Made by a program: the position numbers and the translations under genes
Notes under the pieces: model-generated
Database searches by the model: none
The model's input: the letters and a program-made list of their open reading frames with translations, nothing else
Told to the model about the DNA's origin: nothing
Source of the DNA: Endomicrobiaceae bacterium
Lineage (GTDB): Bacteria > Elusimicrobiota > Endomicrobiia > Endomicrobiales > Endomicrobiaceae
Reading direction: 5' to 3'
DNA length: 58,558 nucleotides
Assembly: GCA_028690485.1 (NCBI GenBank)
Contig: JAQVBD010000004.1
Location: 1-58,558, forward strand
Part shown: piece after piece, positions 43,627 through 52,031 of the stretch
How the letters are laid out: each line of letters starts with the position of its first letter
Position numbering within the stretch: position 1 is the stretch's first letter

Positions 43627-44701
43627 TAATGATGATAGTTTGTTATCGAGTTATAATTATGATATACCAGCGGAATTAATTGCACAAGTACCGGCAAAAC
43701 AAAGAAGCGATTCAAAACTTATAGTTTTAAATCGAAAAAATCAAGCTATAGAGCATCAAAAATTTACAAATATTATAGATATATTGAATGAAAATGATTG
43801 TTTGGTGATAAATACAACTAAAGTCGTGCCTGCAAGATTATATGGACATAAAGCTACTGGCGGTAAAGTAGAGTTATTGTTTTTAGATCCTACAAAAACA
43901 GGGGCAAAACATGCAGTTTTAATTAAACCATATATTAAATCTGGTCAATCTGTGTATTTTGAAGATGGGTATGAATGTATCGTTCACGGTATTGATGAAA
44001 ATGGTAATAGAGTTGTTGAGTTTAATAAAGAAAATATAGCCTCGTTACTTGAGCAACATGGTTTTATGCCGTTGCCTCCATATATAAAAAGGAAAGATGA
44101 ATTAGCAGAAAAAATGTCTTTACTTGATAGACAAAGATATCAAACTGTTTATGCAAATACAAAGGGAGCTATTGCAGCACCAACAGCGGGTTTGCATTTT
44201 ACAGATGAAATAATTGAAAAGTTAATAAATAAAAAAGTACAGATTGCAAAAATTGTTTTACATGTTGGTTGGGGCACTTTTAAGCCTATTGTAAGTGATG
44301 ATATACAACAACATAAAATGTTGCCGGAAACATATATTCTTGATATAGAAAATGCTCAAAAAATAAATAATGCTATATCTAATAAGAATAGAATTATTGC
44401 GGTAGGAACAACGACTGTTAGGAGTTTGGAAACTATTGCTAATATAAAAGGACAGTATGATAATAACGGAAAATTAATGTCAATTGAAAGTTGCTGCGGG
44501 CAAACAGACATTTTTATATATCCCGGATACGATTTTAAAATAGTACAATCCATGTTTACAAATTTACATTTGCCCCATTCTACTCCGTTAATGATGGTTA
44601 GTGCTTTTGCCGGAAGAGAATTTATCTTAAAAGCTTATCAAGAAGCTATATCTGAAAGATACAGATTTTTCTCTTATGGTGATTCAATGTTTATTCAATA
44701 A
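43616..44701 (+). CDS. queA: S-adenosylmethionine:tRNA ribosyltransferase-isomerase
   Basis: Transfers and isomerises the ribose of SAM onto preQ1-modified tRNA to make epoxyqueuosine at the wobble position of His, Asp, Asn and Tyr tRNAs. At 361 residues it is slightly longer than average owing to the Asn/Asp-rich N-terminus. YDIPAELIAQVPAKQR, TKVVPARLYGHKATGGKVE, GAIAAPTAGLHFTDE, HVGWGTFKPI and the FTNLHLPHSTPLMMVSAF motif are all conserved. It is translationally coupled to the SpoIID-like gene. Confidence 0.95.
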   Translation: MNNNNDDSLLSSYNYDIPAELIAQVPAKQRSDSKLIVLNRKNQAIEHQKFTNIIDILNENDCLVINTTKVVPARLYGHKATGGKVELLFLDPTKTGAKHAVLIKPYIKSGQSVYFEDGYECIVHGIDENGNRVVEFNKENIASLLEQHGFMPLPPYIKRKDELAEKMSLLDRQRYQTVYANTKGAIAAPTAGLHFTDEIIEKLINKKVQIAKIVLHVGWGTFKPIVSDDIQQHKMLPETYILDIENAQKINNAISNKNRIIAVGTTTVRSLETIANIKGQYDNNGKLMSIESCCGQTDIFIYPGYDFKIVQSMFTNLHLPHSTPLMMVSAFAGREFILKAYQEAISERYRFFSYGDSMFIQ

Positions 44702-44703
44702 TT

Positions 44704-45492
44704 TTAATTTGATTTTTTCTTTTTCTTTTTTTTCTGTTTATTCTGTAATTTACTTTCATATTGAATGTATTGTTCTTGTGATAATAGGTATCTAGTTTTT
44801 CTTTTTTTATCAAATTTAACTTGTTCTATATCGGTAGTTAAATATTTTATATCAGTTAACAGATTATTTATAATATATTCGTTGAAATCTTGTTTTGATA
44901 ATTCATCATCAAGTAATCTTTGTCTTAGTTTCAATTCATTTCCAAGTGCTATAAGTTTGCTTTCTTCTTCCATTTCTAGATATTCTAATTTTGCTTTTTG
45001 AATTTTTGTCAGATTCCATTTAGTTTTTGGATCTCTGAGGTTTTTGCCGGTTACTAAGTAAATTTTATTTGACGAGTTTGAATTAATATTCGAACCATTT
45101 ATATTGTAAATGGTTCCAGCCATTGCTGGTTGACTTAATAAATGCTTCTGGTTGTTATTGTTTTTTATTTTTTTTGTATTTGTAAAACCGGTGCCGGTTA
45201 TGAAATAAACTTTACTTGTTGAGCTCAAGTCATTGCCGGATATACCGGTTATATTATAAATGTTCTTAGATACTAAAGTTGTTTTGTTCTTTGAACTTGT
45301 AAGATTAGTTCCATTTATAAAATAAACTTTATTTATTGAATTTAAATCATTGTTTAAGATGCCGGTTATGTTATAAATGTTTTGAGGTGTAGTAATATTT
45401 TTGCTATTATTTTTTTGTTTAGGAAAAACATTAACACTTAATGTTAATAAAAATAGAATAAATATAAATTTTTTATATATCTTTTTGTTCAT
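44704..45492 (-). CDS. Exported repeat protein with Spy/CpxP-like helical tail
   Basis: A 262-residue protein. After a signal peptide (to about residue 24) come three imperfect repeats (about 38-65, 77-104, 128-153), each starting IYNI-x-G and ending K-[IV]-Y-[FL]-[IV]-x-G, separated by Asn/Lys/Thr linkers; each repeat is itself two copies of a [IV]-Y-x-[IV]-x-G strand. From residue 160 the sequence is helical and charged, with LTKIQKAKLEYLEMEEESKL and LSQEQYIQYESKL, the L-T-x-x-Q pattern of Spy/CpxP periplasmic chaperones. It ends in a poly-Lys tail. The role is unknown; an envelope chaperone or surface-binding protein is a guess. Confidence 0.65.
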   Translation of the reverse strand: MNKKIYKKFIFILFLLTLSVNVFPKQKNNSKNITTPQNIYNITGILNNDLNSINKVYFINGTNLTSSKNKTTLVSKNIYNITGISGNDLSSTSKVYFITGTGFTNTKKIKNNNNQKHLLSQPAMAGTIYNINGSNINSNSSNKIYLVTGKNLRDPKTKWNLTKIQKAKLEYLEMEEESKLIALGNELKLRQRLLDDELSKQDFNEYIINNLLTDIKYLTTDIEQVKFDKKRKTRYLLSQEQYIQYESKLQNKQKKKKKKKSN

Positions 45493-45612
45493 TTTTTCTT
45501 TTAAAACAAATGTAAAACCAGTATAAATAAAATTATAAATAAAATAATATATTAAATCAATAAGAATATTTTCAATGATTATATAATTGTAATATATTTT
45601 AAAGAATGATGT

Positions 45613-45640
45613 TTGACATTAGATTTTAAAAAGTGATAAT
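45613..45640 (+). promoter_or_regulatory. Promoter of the YjbH-like barrel gene (and accA)
   Basis: TTGACA (45613-45618), 16-bp spacer, GATAAT (45635-45640) with TG at the extended position. Transcription would start near 45647. Confidence 0.65.
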
Positions 45641-45673
45641 ATAGAGAAAATAATGTTGAAGAAGGAATATATT

Positions 45674-46384
45674 TTGATTAAAAAAATAGTATTTGTATTA
45701 ATTGCGGTTTTATCTGTTAATGTGAATTCTTTTGCTAATCAGTCCAATATTACATATTTGATAGATACGCCAACGGATTCAATATTGGATTATGGCAGTT
45801 ACGATTTACAATTCAGGCTGTTTTCTAATGGAGGTGTTCTTTCAAAGCTAAATTTTGGGATTTTTAAAACACTCAATCTTGGTGTTTCTTGGGAACTTTC
45901 AAATATTGTTGGGACAGGAAATGTTGTAGTTGCAGTTCCTACATTACAATTAAAGTTTAATATATATGAAGGTAGTCAAAAAGTTCCTGGTTTTGCAATT
46001 GGTTATGATGGGCAGGGCTTTTTTTATGATGAAGAAGAGGCCGATTTTCTCCAAAAAGGCAAAGGCGTTTATTTTGTTGCCGGAAAAGAAATTTTATTAC
46101 CTACACTCAATTTGAATGTTGGTGTTAATGTTAATGATTTTAAAGATGCAAGGCTAGTTGGTTTTGTAGGGACATCGATTTCTATAATAGAAGAATCTTT
46201 AACAGGAATGCTGGAATGTGATAATATTGGTAAAGGTGCATATACAAGGCTTAATGCAGGTTTAAGATTATGGATAACAGAAAATTTTGATATTGATTTT
46301 ATAGTAAGAAATTTATTAACTAATGATGAAGAAAAATTTGGTTGTGAAAGAATATTAAAATTAAGCTATCAAAGTAGATTTTAA
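45674..46384 (+). CDS. Outer-membrane beta-barrel-like protein (YjbH-like)
   Basis: A 236-residue exported protein: signal peptide (to about SFANQ), then alternating hydrophobic/polar strands. The opening [22 protein letters not shown] and [15 protein letters not shown], and the segment [13 protein letters not shown], are like the barrel domains of YjbH-type exopolysaccharide proteins; it ends in Arg-Phe. I prefer the TTG at 45674 because AAGGA is 7 bases before it and the promoter's start site lies only about 6 bases ahead of the ATG at 45653. That ATG would add seven residues. accA follows after 11 bp. Confidence 0.65.
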   Translation: MIKKIVFVLIAVLSVNVNSFANQSNITYLIDTPTDSILDYGSYDLQFRLFSNGGVLSKLNFGIFKTLNLGVSWELSNIVGTGNVVVAVPTLQLKFNIYEGSQKVPGFAIGYDGQGFFYDEEEADFLQKGKGVYFVAGKEILLPTLNLNVGVNVNDFKDARLVGFVGTSISIIEESLTGMLECDNIGKGAYTRLNAGLRLWITENFDIDFIVRNLLTNDEEKFGCERILKLSYQSRF

Positions 46385-46395
46385 GAGGTAATTTA

Positions 46396-47412
46396 ATGGC
46401 AGAATTTATATTAGATTTTGAAAAACCTGTTGTGGAGCTTGAAAAGAAAATTTTGAGTTTAAAGGTTTCCGGAGAACATAGTAAAATTGATTTTTCTAGT
46501 GAGATTGCAGATTTGGAAGTGAAAAAGGAAAAATTAAAAAAAGAAATTTATGATACATTGACTCCTTGGCAAAAAGTTTCACTTGCAAGACATCCTAATA
46601 GACCATATACATTGGATTACATAAAAATCATTTGTGAAAATTTTGTTGAATTACACGGTGATAGAGCTTACGGTGATGACTTAGCATTAGTTTGTGGAAT
46701 GGCTACAATTGATGGTAAACCTGTTGTTGTTATAGGTCATCAAAAAGGTAGAACTATACAAGAAAATATGGATAGAAATTTTGCTATGGCTCATCCTGAA
46801 GGATATAGGAAAGCAATGAGAGTTATGAAAATGGCAGAAAAATTTGATAGACCTATCGTTACTTTTATCGATACATCAGGCGCATATCCAGGTATTGCTG
46901 CTGAAGAAAGAGGACAAGCCGAGGCTATTGCCAGAAACTTAAGAGATATGTCTGTTTTGGAAGTTCCTGTAATAAGTATAGTGATTGGAGAAGGTGGTTC
47001 AGGTGGAGCTTTAGGTATTGGAATCGGAAACAAGGTTACAATGCTTGAAAATTCCTACTATTCAGTCATTTCTCCTGAGGGGTGTGCTGCGATTCTTTTT
47101 AGAGATGCGACAAAAGCTCAGGAAGCAACAGAAGCTTTGAAAATCACAGCTAAAGATTTGTTAAAAAATAAAGTTATTGATGAAATAATAAAAGAACCTC
47201 TAGGCGGAGCCCATATGGATGCTGTTGAAACAGCAATGAATATAAAACAATCGATAAACAAATATTTGGCATTATATTCAAAAATGACGAAACAACAAAT
47301 TGTTGAAGATAGGTATAAAAAAATTAGAGCTATGGGAATATTTGAAGAAACAATTAACAAACAATCAAAAAATAAAGTAACAGCAAAAGTTGTCAAAAAA
47401 ATAAAAAAGTAG
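46396..47412 (+). CDS. accA: Acetyl-CoA carboxylase carboxyltransferase subunit alpha
   Basis: With AccD it transfers the carboxyl group from biotin to acetyl-CoA to make malonyl-CoA for fatty acid synthesis. 338 residues, standard. [60 protein letters not shown] and the oxyanion-hole [12 protein letters not shown] are conserved. The extra Lys-rich C-terminus ([12 protein letters not shown]) is a small extension. No accD is adjacent. The SD AGAGG is close to the ATG. Confidence 0.96.
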   Translation: MAEFILDFEKPVVELEKKILSLKVSGEHSKIDFSSEIADLEVKKEKLKKEIYDTLTPWQKVSLARHPNRPYTLDYIKIICENFVELHGDRAYGDDLALVCGMATIDGKPVVVIGHQKGRTIQENMDRNFAMAHPEGYRKAMRVMKMAEKFDRPIVTFIDTSGAYPGIAAEERGQAEAIARNLRDMSVLEVPVISIVIGEGGSGGALGIGIGNKVTMLENSYYSVISPEGCAAILFRDATKAQEATEALKITAKDLLKNKVIDEIIKEPLGGAHMDAVETAMNIKQSINKYLALYSKMTKQQIVEDRYKKIRAMGIFEETINKQSKNKVTAKVVKKIKK

Positions 47413-47436
47413 GATGAATTTTAGGAGGAAGGAAAA

Positions 47437-48426
47437 ATGGCATTAGTCCCAATGAAGCAAATTTTGGATGAAGCAAGAAAAAAAGGTTATGGTGTTGGTG
47501 CTTACAATGTAAATAATATGGAACAAGTGCAGGCAATTATGTCGGCTGCAAAAGAAACACAATCTCCTGTTATTATTCAGGCAAGCAGAGGAGCTTTGAA
47601 ATATTCAAGCTTTACATATCTTAAGCATATAATGTTTGCTGCTGTTGAAGAAAATCCTGAAATTCCAATTGCAGTTCATTTGGATCATGGAAATTCATTA
47701 GAAACAGTAAAAAAAGCTATTTCTTTAGGTTTTTCTTCTGTTATGATAGATGGTTCATTAATGGAAGATGGCAAAACCCCTTCAGATTATGCATATAATG
47801 TTGCTGTAACAAAATCAGTTGTTGAGTATGCTCATCAATTTGGTGTTACGGTTGAAGCAGAAATTGGAAGACTTGGCGGAATTGAAGATGGTGTAGGTTC
47901 AGGTTCAATTCATTTAACAGATCCTAAAGAAGCTCAAAAATTTGTTCAAGAAACAGGTGTTGATGCACTTGCTATTGCTATAGGAACTTCTCATGGAGCA
48001 TATAAATTTAAAGGTTCCAAAGAACTTGCATTTGATGTATTAAAAGAAGTTAGACAACTTATTGACATTCCTATAGTTCTTCACGGAGCATCATCTGTTC
48101 CTCAGGAATTAATAGATGCTGTTAATAAATATGGCGGAAAAATGCCTGGTGCAACCGGTGTTCCAATGGAAAGTTTAAAAGAAGCTATAAAACTGGGTGT
48201 TTCAAAAATAAATGTTGATACTGATGGAAGACTTGCTCTTACAGCAGCAATAAGAAAAGTTTTTGTAGAAACTCCGGAAAAATTTGATCCGAGAGATTAT
48301 TTAGGCCCGGCAAGAGATGCTTTAAAGGGCATTATTGCAGGTAAAATGAAAGATTTTGGTACAAATGGACATGCAGGAGATTATAAAGCTATATCTTTAG
48401 ATGAAATGAAAAAGTTTTATAAATAA
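47437..48426 (+). CDS. fba: Class II fructose-bisphosphate aldolase
   Basis: Cleaves fructose-1,6-bisphosphate to DHAP and glyceraldehyde-3-phosphate in glycolysis, and the reverse. 329 residues. The zinc ligands lie in VHLDHGNS, EAEIGRLGG and VLHGASSVP, with IGTSHGAYKF and the substrate loop INVDTDGRLALTAAIR. The SD AGGAGGAAGG is strong, and a 24-bp gap to accA suggests co-transcription. Together with the short pyruvate kinase it supports an active glycolytic pathway. Confidence 0.95.
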   Translation: MALVPMKQILDEARKKGYGVGAYNVNNMEQVQAIMSAAKETQSPVIIQASRGALKYSSFTYLKHIMFAAVEENPEIPIAVHLDHGNSLETVKKAISLGFSSVMIDGSLMEDGKTPSDYAYNVAVTKSVVEYAHQFGVTVEAEIGRLGGIEDGVGSGSIHLTDPKEAQKFVQETGVDALAIAIGTSHGAYKFKGSKELAFDVLKEVRQLIDIPIVLHGASSVPQELIDAVNKYGGKMPGATGVPMESLKEAIKLGVSKINVDTDGRLALTAAIRKVFVETPEKFDPRDYLGPARDALKGIIAGKMKDFGTNGHAGDYKAISLDEMKKFYK

Positions 48427-48429
48427 ATA

Positions 48430-48458
48430 TTGACAATAAACATAATGTCTGTTATAAT
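48430..48458 (+). promoter_or_regulatory. Consensus promoter of the small membrane protein gene
   Basis: TTGACA (48430-48435), 17-bp spacer, TATAAT (48453-48458): a perfect housekeeping promoter starting 4 bases after the fba stop codon. A leader of about 55 bases precedes the gene at 48523. Confidence 0.85.
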
Positions 48459-48522
48459 TTACACAATAATTTAGATAGGTTTAAAATTTTGAAGGTTAAG
48501 ATAAAAAGGGGGATTTAGTATT

Positions 48523-48813
48523 ATGGCAAATTATGAATTAAAAGGTGTTTGTGTAGTTTCTTTGTTTAAGAATTTTCCAATAGTATTTGCATTATTGGGA
48601 GCAGTAATCGGAATATTTACATTTTTTATTTTCCCAACAGAATTAGCAGGAAATCTTGGTTTCGGTGCAAGAATTCTTTCTTGGTTGATTTTTATCGTTC
48701 TATACACTGCTATTATGTCAATTGGTATAGTTGCAGTTGCATGGATTTATAATTTTGTTGTCGCTAAAATTGGTAAAGGTGCAGTTATAAAATTAGAACA
48801 AACAGTAGAATAA
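48523..48813 (+). CDS. Small membrane protein, DUF3566-like
   Basis: A 96-residue protein with two hydrophobic segments (about 17-37 and 50-80). It opens with YELKGVCVVSLFKNFPIVF and ends WIYNFVVAKIGKGAVIKLE, an arrangement like DUF3566 membrane proteins (W-x-Y-N-x-V-A-x-x-x-G-G). Function is unknown. A perfect promoter and a strong SD (AAGGGGGA) on one side and a 14-bp terminator on the other make it a monocistronic, probably highly expressed gene. Confidence 0.7.
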   Translation: MANYELKGVCVVSLFKNFPIVFALLGAVIGIFTFFIFPTELAGNLGFGARILSWLIFIVLYTAIMSIGIVAVAWIYNFVVAKIGKGAVIKLEQTVE

Positions 48814-48822
48814 TTTTTTTAC

Positions 48823-48870
48823 ACCGGTTTATTGAGGTTTTTAATATCTCAATAAACCGGTATTTCTTTT
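48823..48870 (+). terminator. Intrinsic terminator after the small membrane protein gene
   Basis: ACCGGTTTATTGAG (48823-48836) pairs perfectly with CTCAATAAACCGGT (48848-48861), an 11-base loop, followed by ATTTCTTTT. The sensor kinase begins only 26 bp later, so its promoter must overlap this region or it depends on read-through. Confidence 0.9.
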
Positions 48871-48886
48871 CTTAGAAGGGTATTTA

Positions 48887-50311
48887 ATGAATCTAAGATT
48901 TAAGCTTACCCTATACATTTCATTCCTATTATTAATTGTTATTATTGGTGTTTCATATAACATTTTTATAGCTCAAAAAAAATTTTTAACTCAACAATTT
49001 TCAGAAAACAGAGAAAGAACTTTTAAAAGTTTTATTTCTATGTGTAATGAAGCAGCTAAAGTAAAAGATGATTTGCAGGTGTACAAGGCTGTATCTTTAG
49101 TAGTTAGTATATATAAACCATCTGCAGTGTATGCCGGATATGTAAATTCAAATAATGTATCAATGTATGTTTCAAGAGATAATAATAAAAATATTGATTC
49201 TGAATTCAAGAGAAGAATTCAAAAGTCTTCAATAGATTTTTCAGAAAAATATACGTCATTAAGCGGAGAACGAATTTGTGAATTTGTTGCTCCCTTATTT
49301 GCCGATGGTATTAATAATGGAACTTTTATTGTCGGATTTTCGCAGGATGAAATGCAGAGGCAAATTAACAAAGGCATTTCTACAATGACTTATCAAATAA
49401 AAGTTGTTTCAACAATAGCAATGTTATTGGCAATACTTCTTGCTAATTTTTTAGGTTATACTTTTGCAAAACCTTTGAAATTATTGACGGATGCTTCAGA
49501 ACAAATAGCAAAGGGAAATTTAGATATAGAAATTAAACTAAATCGAAAAGATGAAATTGGTATACTTTCAACAACTTTTAATAATATGGCAAAGCAGATT
49601 AAAGAGTTAGATTCTATGAAAGACAGCTTTGTATCCAGTGTGTCACATGAATTAAGATCTCCTCTGTCAGCAATTGACGGGTATTGTGATTTGCTTATAG
49701 ATGGTGTCCAAAAAGATTATTCTAAGGAACAACAGTTAAAAGGATTGCAAATAATAAAACAAGCAACTATAAGATTAACAAATTTTATCAATAATATTCT
49801 TGATTTAGCAAAAATAAAAGCAAATAAACTTGAAATTAAAAAAACAAAAACAGATATGCAGTCTTTAGTAATAGAAATAGTTTCTTTATTTCAACCATTA
49901 GCAATTCAACAGCATAAAGCTATTGATTATGTCATTATGGATAAGATTCCATTGGTAGAAATTGATGCGGAAAAAATAAAACAAGTAATAACAAATCTTG
50001 TAAGTAATGCTATGAAATTTACAAAAGAAAATGGAAAGATTATTATTAAGATATTTCCATTTTCACCTGGATATGGAGATAATTATATTGAGGTGTTTGT
50101 ACAGGATGATGGAATCGGAATACCAAAACACCAAGTTGATTTAGTTTTTGAAAAATTTTATCAAGTTCAAGAAGGAGAATTTAAAAGGCCAAAAGGAACA
50201 GGATTGGGATTAACAATAGTATTTGAAATGATAAAGATGCATAAAGGGTATGTTTGGGCAGAAAGTGATTTAGGTAAAGGGACAACTTTTAAATTTGTTT
50301 TACCAAAATAA
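48887..50311 (+). CDS. Membrane sensor histidine kinase
   Basis: A 474-residue two-component kinase. One membrane helix (6-27), a periplasmic sensor region to about 160, a second helix (about 168-188), a HAMP domain (FAKPLKLLTDASEQIAKGNLDI), the dimerisation/phosphoacceptor helix SVSHELRSPLSAIDGY (His254) and a full ATPase domain (N-box LVSNAMKFTKENG, G1 DDGIGI, F-box FEKFYQ, G2 KGTGLGLTIV). The signal is unknown. It heads a run of signalling genes: REC-GGDEF 12 bp on and an OmpR-type regulator after that. Confidence 0.93.
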   Translation: MNLRFKLTLYISFLLLIVIIGVSYNIFIAQKKFLTQQFSENRERTFKSFISMCNEAAKVKDDLQVYKAVSLVVSIYKPSAVYAGYVNSNNVSMYVSRDNNKNIDSEFKRRIQKSSIDFSEKYTSLSGERICEFVAPLFADGINNGTFIVGFSQDEMQRQINKGISTMTYQIKVVSTIAMLLAILLANFLGYTFAKPLKLLTDASEQIAKGNLDIEIKLNRKDEIGILSTTFNNMAKQIKELDSMKDSFVSSVSHELRSPLSAIDGYCDLLIDGVQKDYSKEQQLKGLQIIKQATIRLTNFINNILDLAKIKANKLEIKKTKTDMQSLVIEIVSLFQPLAIQQHKAIDYVIMDKIPLVEIDAEKIKQVITNLVSNAMKFTKENGKIIIKIFPFSPGYGDNYIEVFVQDDGIGIPKHQVDLVFEKFYQVQEGEFKRPKGTGLGLTIVFEMIKMHKGYVWAESDLGKGTTFKFVLPK

Positions 50312-50323
50312 GGATTTAAATTA

Positions 50324-51259
50324 ATGATTTTTAAAATTTTAGTTATTGATGATGAACCATTGCTAAGAGAAATGTTACGAGATATTTTTACAATTGCAGG
50401 GTACAATGTAATAACAGCTGAGAATGGTAAAGAAGGATTAGATAAAGTATATTCTGAATTACCAGATTTTGTAATTTTAGATGGTTCTATGCCGGTTATG
50501 GATGGTTTTGAAGTTTTAACAATATTAAGGAAAGATCCTAAATTTCTAAATTTACCTATAATGATGTTTTCTGCTTTGTCAGGTGAAACTGAACAAATAA
50601 AAGGGCTTAGTTTAGGAGCAGATGATTATATAACAAAACCGTTTAAAACATCTGTTCTTTTAACAAAAGTTAAAAATATTTTAGAAAGAAAAAAACAAAG
50701 TTTAGATGTAAATCCATTAACAGCATTGCCGGGCAATTTATCTATACAACATGATGTAGAAAGAAGAATTGCTGATAAATTGCATTTTTCTCTTCTATAT
50801 ATGGATTTATCTAATTTTAAAAGTTTTAATGATAAATACGGCTTTTATAAAGGTGATGAAGTAATAAAATTTACGGCAGATTTACTGCAAGAAACAATAA
50901 AAAGATTTGGTGTAACATCTGATTTCTTAGGACATATAGGCGGGGATGATTTTGTTATAATATCAGACATAGACAATAGTATAGGCATAGCAGAAAATAT
51001 TATCAAAGTCTTTGATGATGGTATAAAGAAATTTTATGACAAAGAAGATTTGAAAAATGGATATATTATTTCCGTAGATAGAGAAGATAATGTACAAAAG
51101 TTTCCAATAATTACAATTTCTATTAGTATTATTACAACAAATATTGCACATATATCTCATTTTGCTGAAATTTCTAAAAGAGCTTCAGAACTAAAGAAAG
51201 TAGCTAAAAAAAACAATGGCAGTTCTTATGTATTTGAAAGAAGAAAATATAGTAGATAA
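50324..51259 (+). CDS. Response regulator with GGDEF-like output domain
   Basis: A 311-residue protein. The receiver domain (1-120) has the acidic pocket Asp9-Asp10, phosphoacceptor Asp53 (ILDGSMP) and Lys in ITKPFK. Residues 135-305 form a GGDEF-like domain: LTALPGN, YMDLSNFKSFNDKYGFYKGD and the signature reading G-G-D-D-F (206-210). The product-inhibition site (R-x-x-D) reads V-T-S-D, so feedback by c-di-GMP is not expected. It could make c-di-GMP or be a degenerate binding domain; the sequence does not decide. Likely partner of the upstream kinase. Confidence 0.88.
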   Translation: MIFKILVIDDEPLLREMLRDIFTIAGYNVITAENGKEGLDKVYSELPDFVILDGSMPVMDGFEVLTILRKDPKFLNLPIMMFSALSGETEQIKGLSLGADDYITKPFKTSVLLTKVKNILERKKQSLDVNPLTALPGNLSIQHDVERRIADKLHFSLLYMDLSNFKSFNDKYGFYKGDEVIKFTADLLQETIKRFGVTSDFLGHIGGDDFVIISDIDNSIGIAENIIKVFDDGIKKFYDKEDLKNGYIISVDREDNVQKFPIITISISIITTNIAHISHFAEISKRASELKKVAKKNNGSSYVFERRKYSR

Positions 51260-51282
51260 TTTCTACTTATCAAGAGGAGACA

Positions 51283-51984
51283 ATGATTGAAAATAAAATA
51301 ATAATCGTTGATGATGATGAAAATATTAGAGAATTGGTATCTGATGTTTTAGAAGCTGAAAAATTTAAAGTCATTAAATGTTCTAATACTGATGAAGGTT
51401 ATAAAAGAATTTTGAAGTCAAAACCTGATTTGGCAATTCTTGATGTTAAAATGCCGCAAATAGGTGGGATAGAACTTTGTAGACTGTTAAGGGAAAATTT
51501 AGAAACAAAAAAAATTCCTGTAATAATGTTAACAGTTGAATCTACAGAGACAGATAAAATAATCGGTCTAGGTGTGGGTGCAGATGATTATATAACAAAG
51601 CCTTTTAGTAATAAGGAACTTGTCGCACGAGTCAGGGCTTTATTAAGAAGAATTAATAGAACAGCAGAAAATAATAATATTTTTGAAATTGATGATCTTG
51701 TGATGAATTTAGAAGCCAGAACAGTTTCAATTAATTCAAAAGAAATAAAACTCAGACCAAAAGAGTTTGATTTACTTCATATGTTTTTATTAAAGCAAAA
51801 TGTTGTTCTTACAAGAGAATTTATTTTAGAAGATGTTTTTGAATATAATGTAGCTGTTACAACAAGGACAATAGATACACATATTAAAAATTTAAGAAAA
51901 GCTCTAGGTGATTGGGGAGAGAGAGTTGTAACTATCTTTGGAAGAGGATTTAAATTTGTTCCAAGTATTAAGAAAAAAAAATAA
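51283..51984 (+). CDS. OmpR/PhoB-family response regulator
   Basis: A 233-residue transcription factor: receiver domain (1-120) with Asp10-Asp11, phosphoacceptor Asp54 (ILDVKMP) and TKPFSNKEL, then a winged-helix DNA-binding domain (residues 135-228: EIKLRPKEFDLLHMFLLKQNVVLTRE split by family motifs, ending VTTRTIDTHIKNLRKAL and TIFGRGFKFV). It probably answers the kinase two genes upstream and may control this operon or the PorV-TPR genes that follow. Confidence 0.93.
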   Translation: MIENKIIIVDDDENIRELVSDVLEAEKFKVIKCSNTDEGYKRILKSKPDLAILDVKMPQIGGIELCRLLRENLETKKIPVIMLTVESTETDKIIGLGVGADDYITKPFSNKELVARVRALLRRINRTAENNNIFEIDDLVMNLEARTVSINSKEIKLRPKEFDLLHMFLLKQNVVLTREFILEDVFEYNVAVTTRTIDTHIKNLRKALGDWGERVVTIFGRGFKFVPSIKKKK

Positions 51985-51991
51985 AAGTTTT

Positions 51992-51997
51992 GTATAA
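51992..51997 (+). promoter_or_regulatory. Possible -10 element before the PorV-TPR gene
   Basis: TATAAT with TTG just before it, 35 bp upstream of the start codon. The -35 is poor, so it might be an activator-dependent promoter or part of a larger operon. Confidence 0.4.
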
Positions 51998-52031
51998 TCT
52001 GAACTAATACTAAATAAAAAGGATATCTAAG

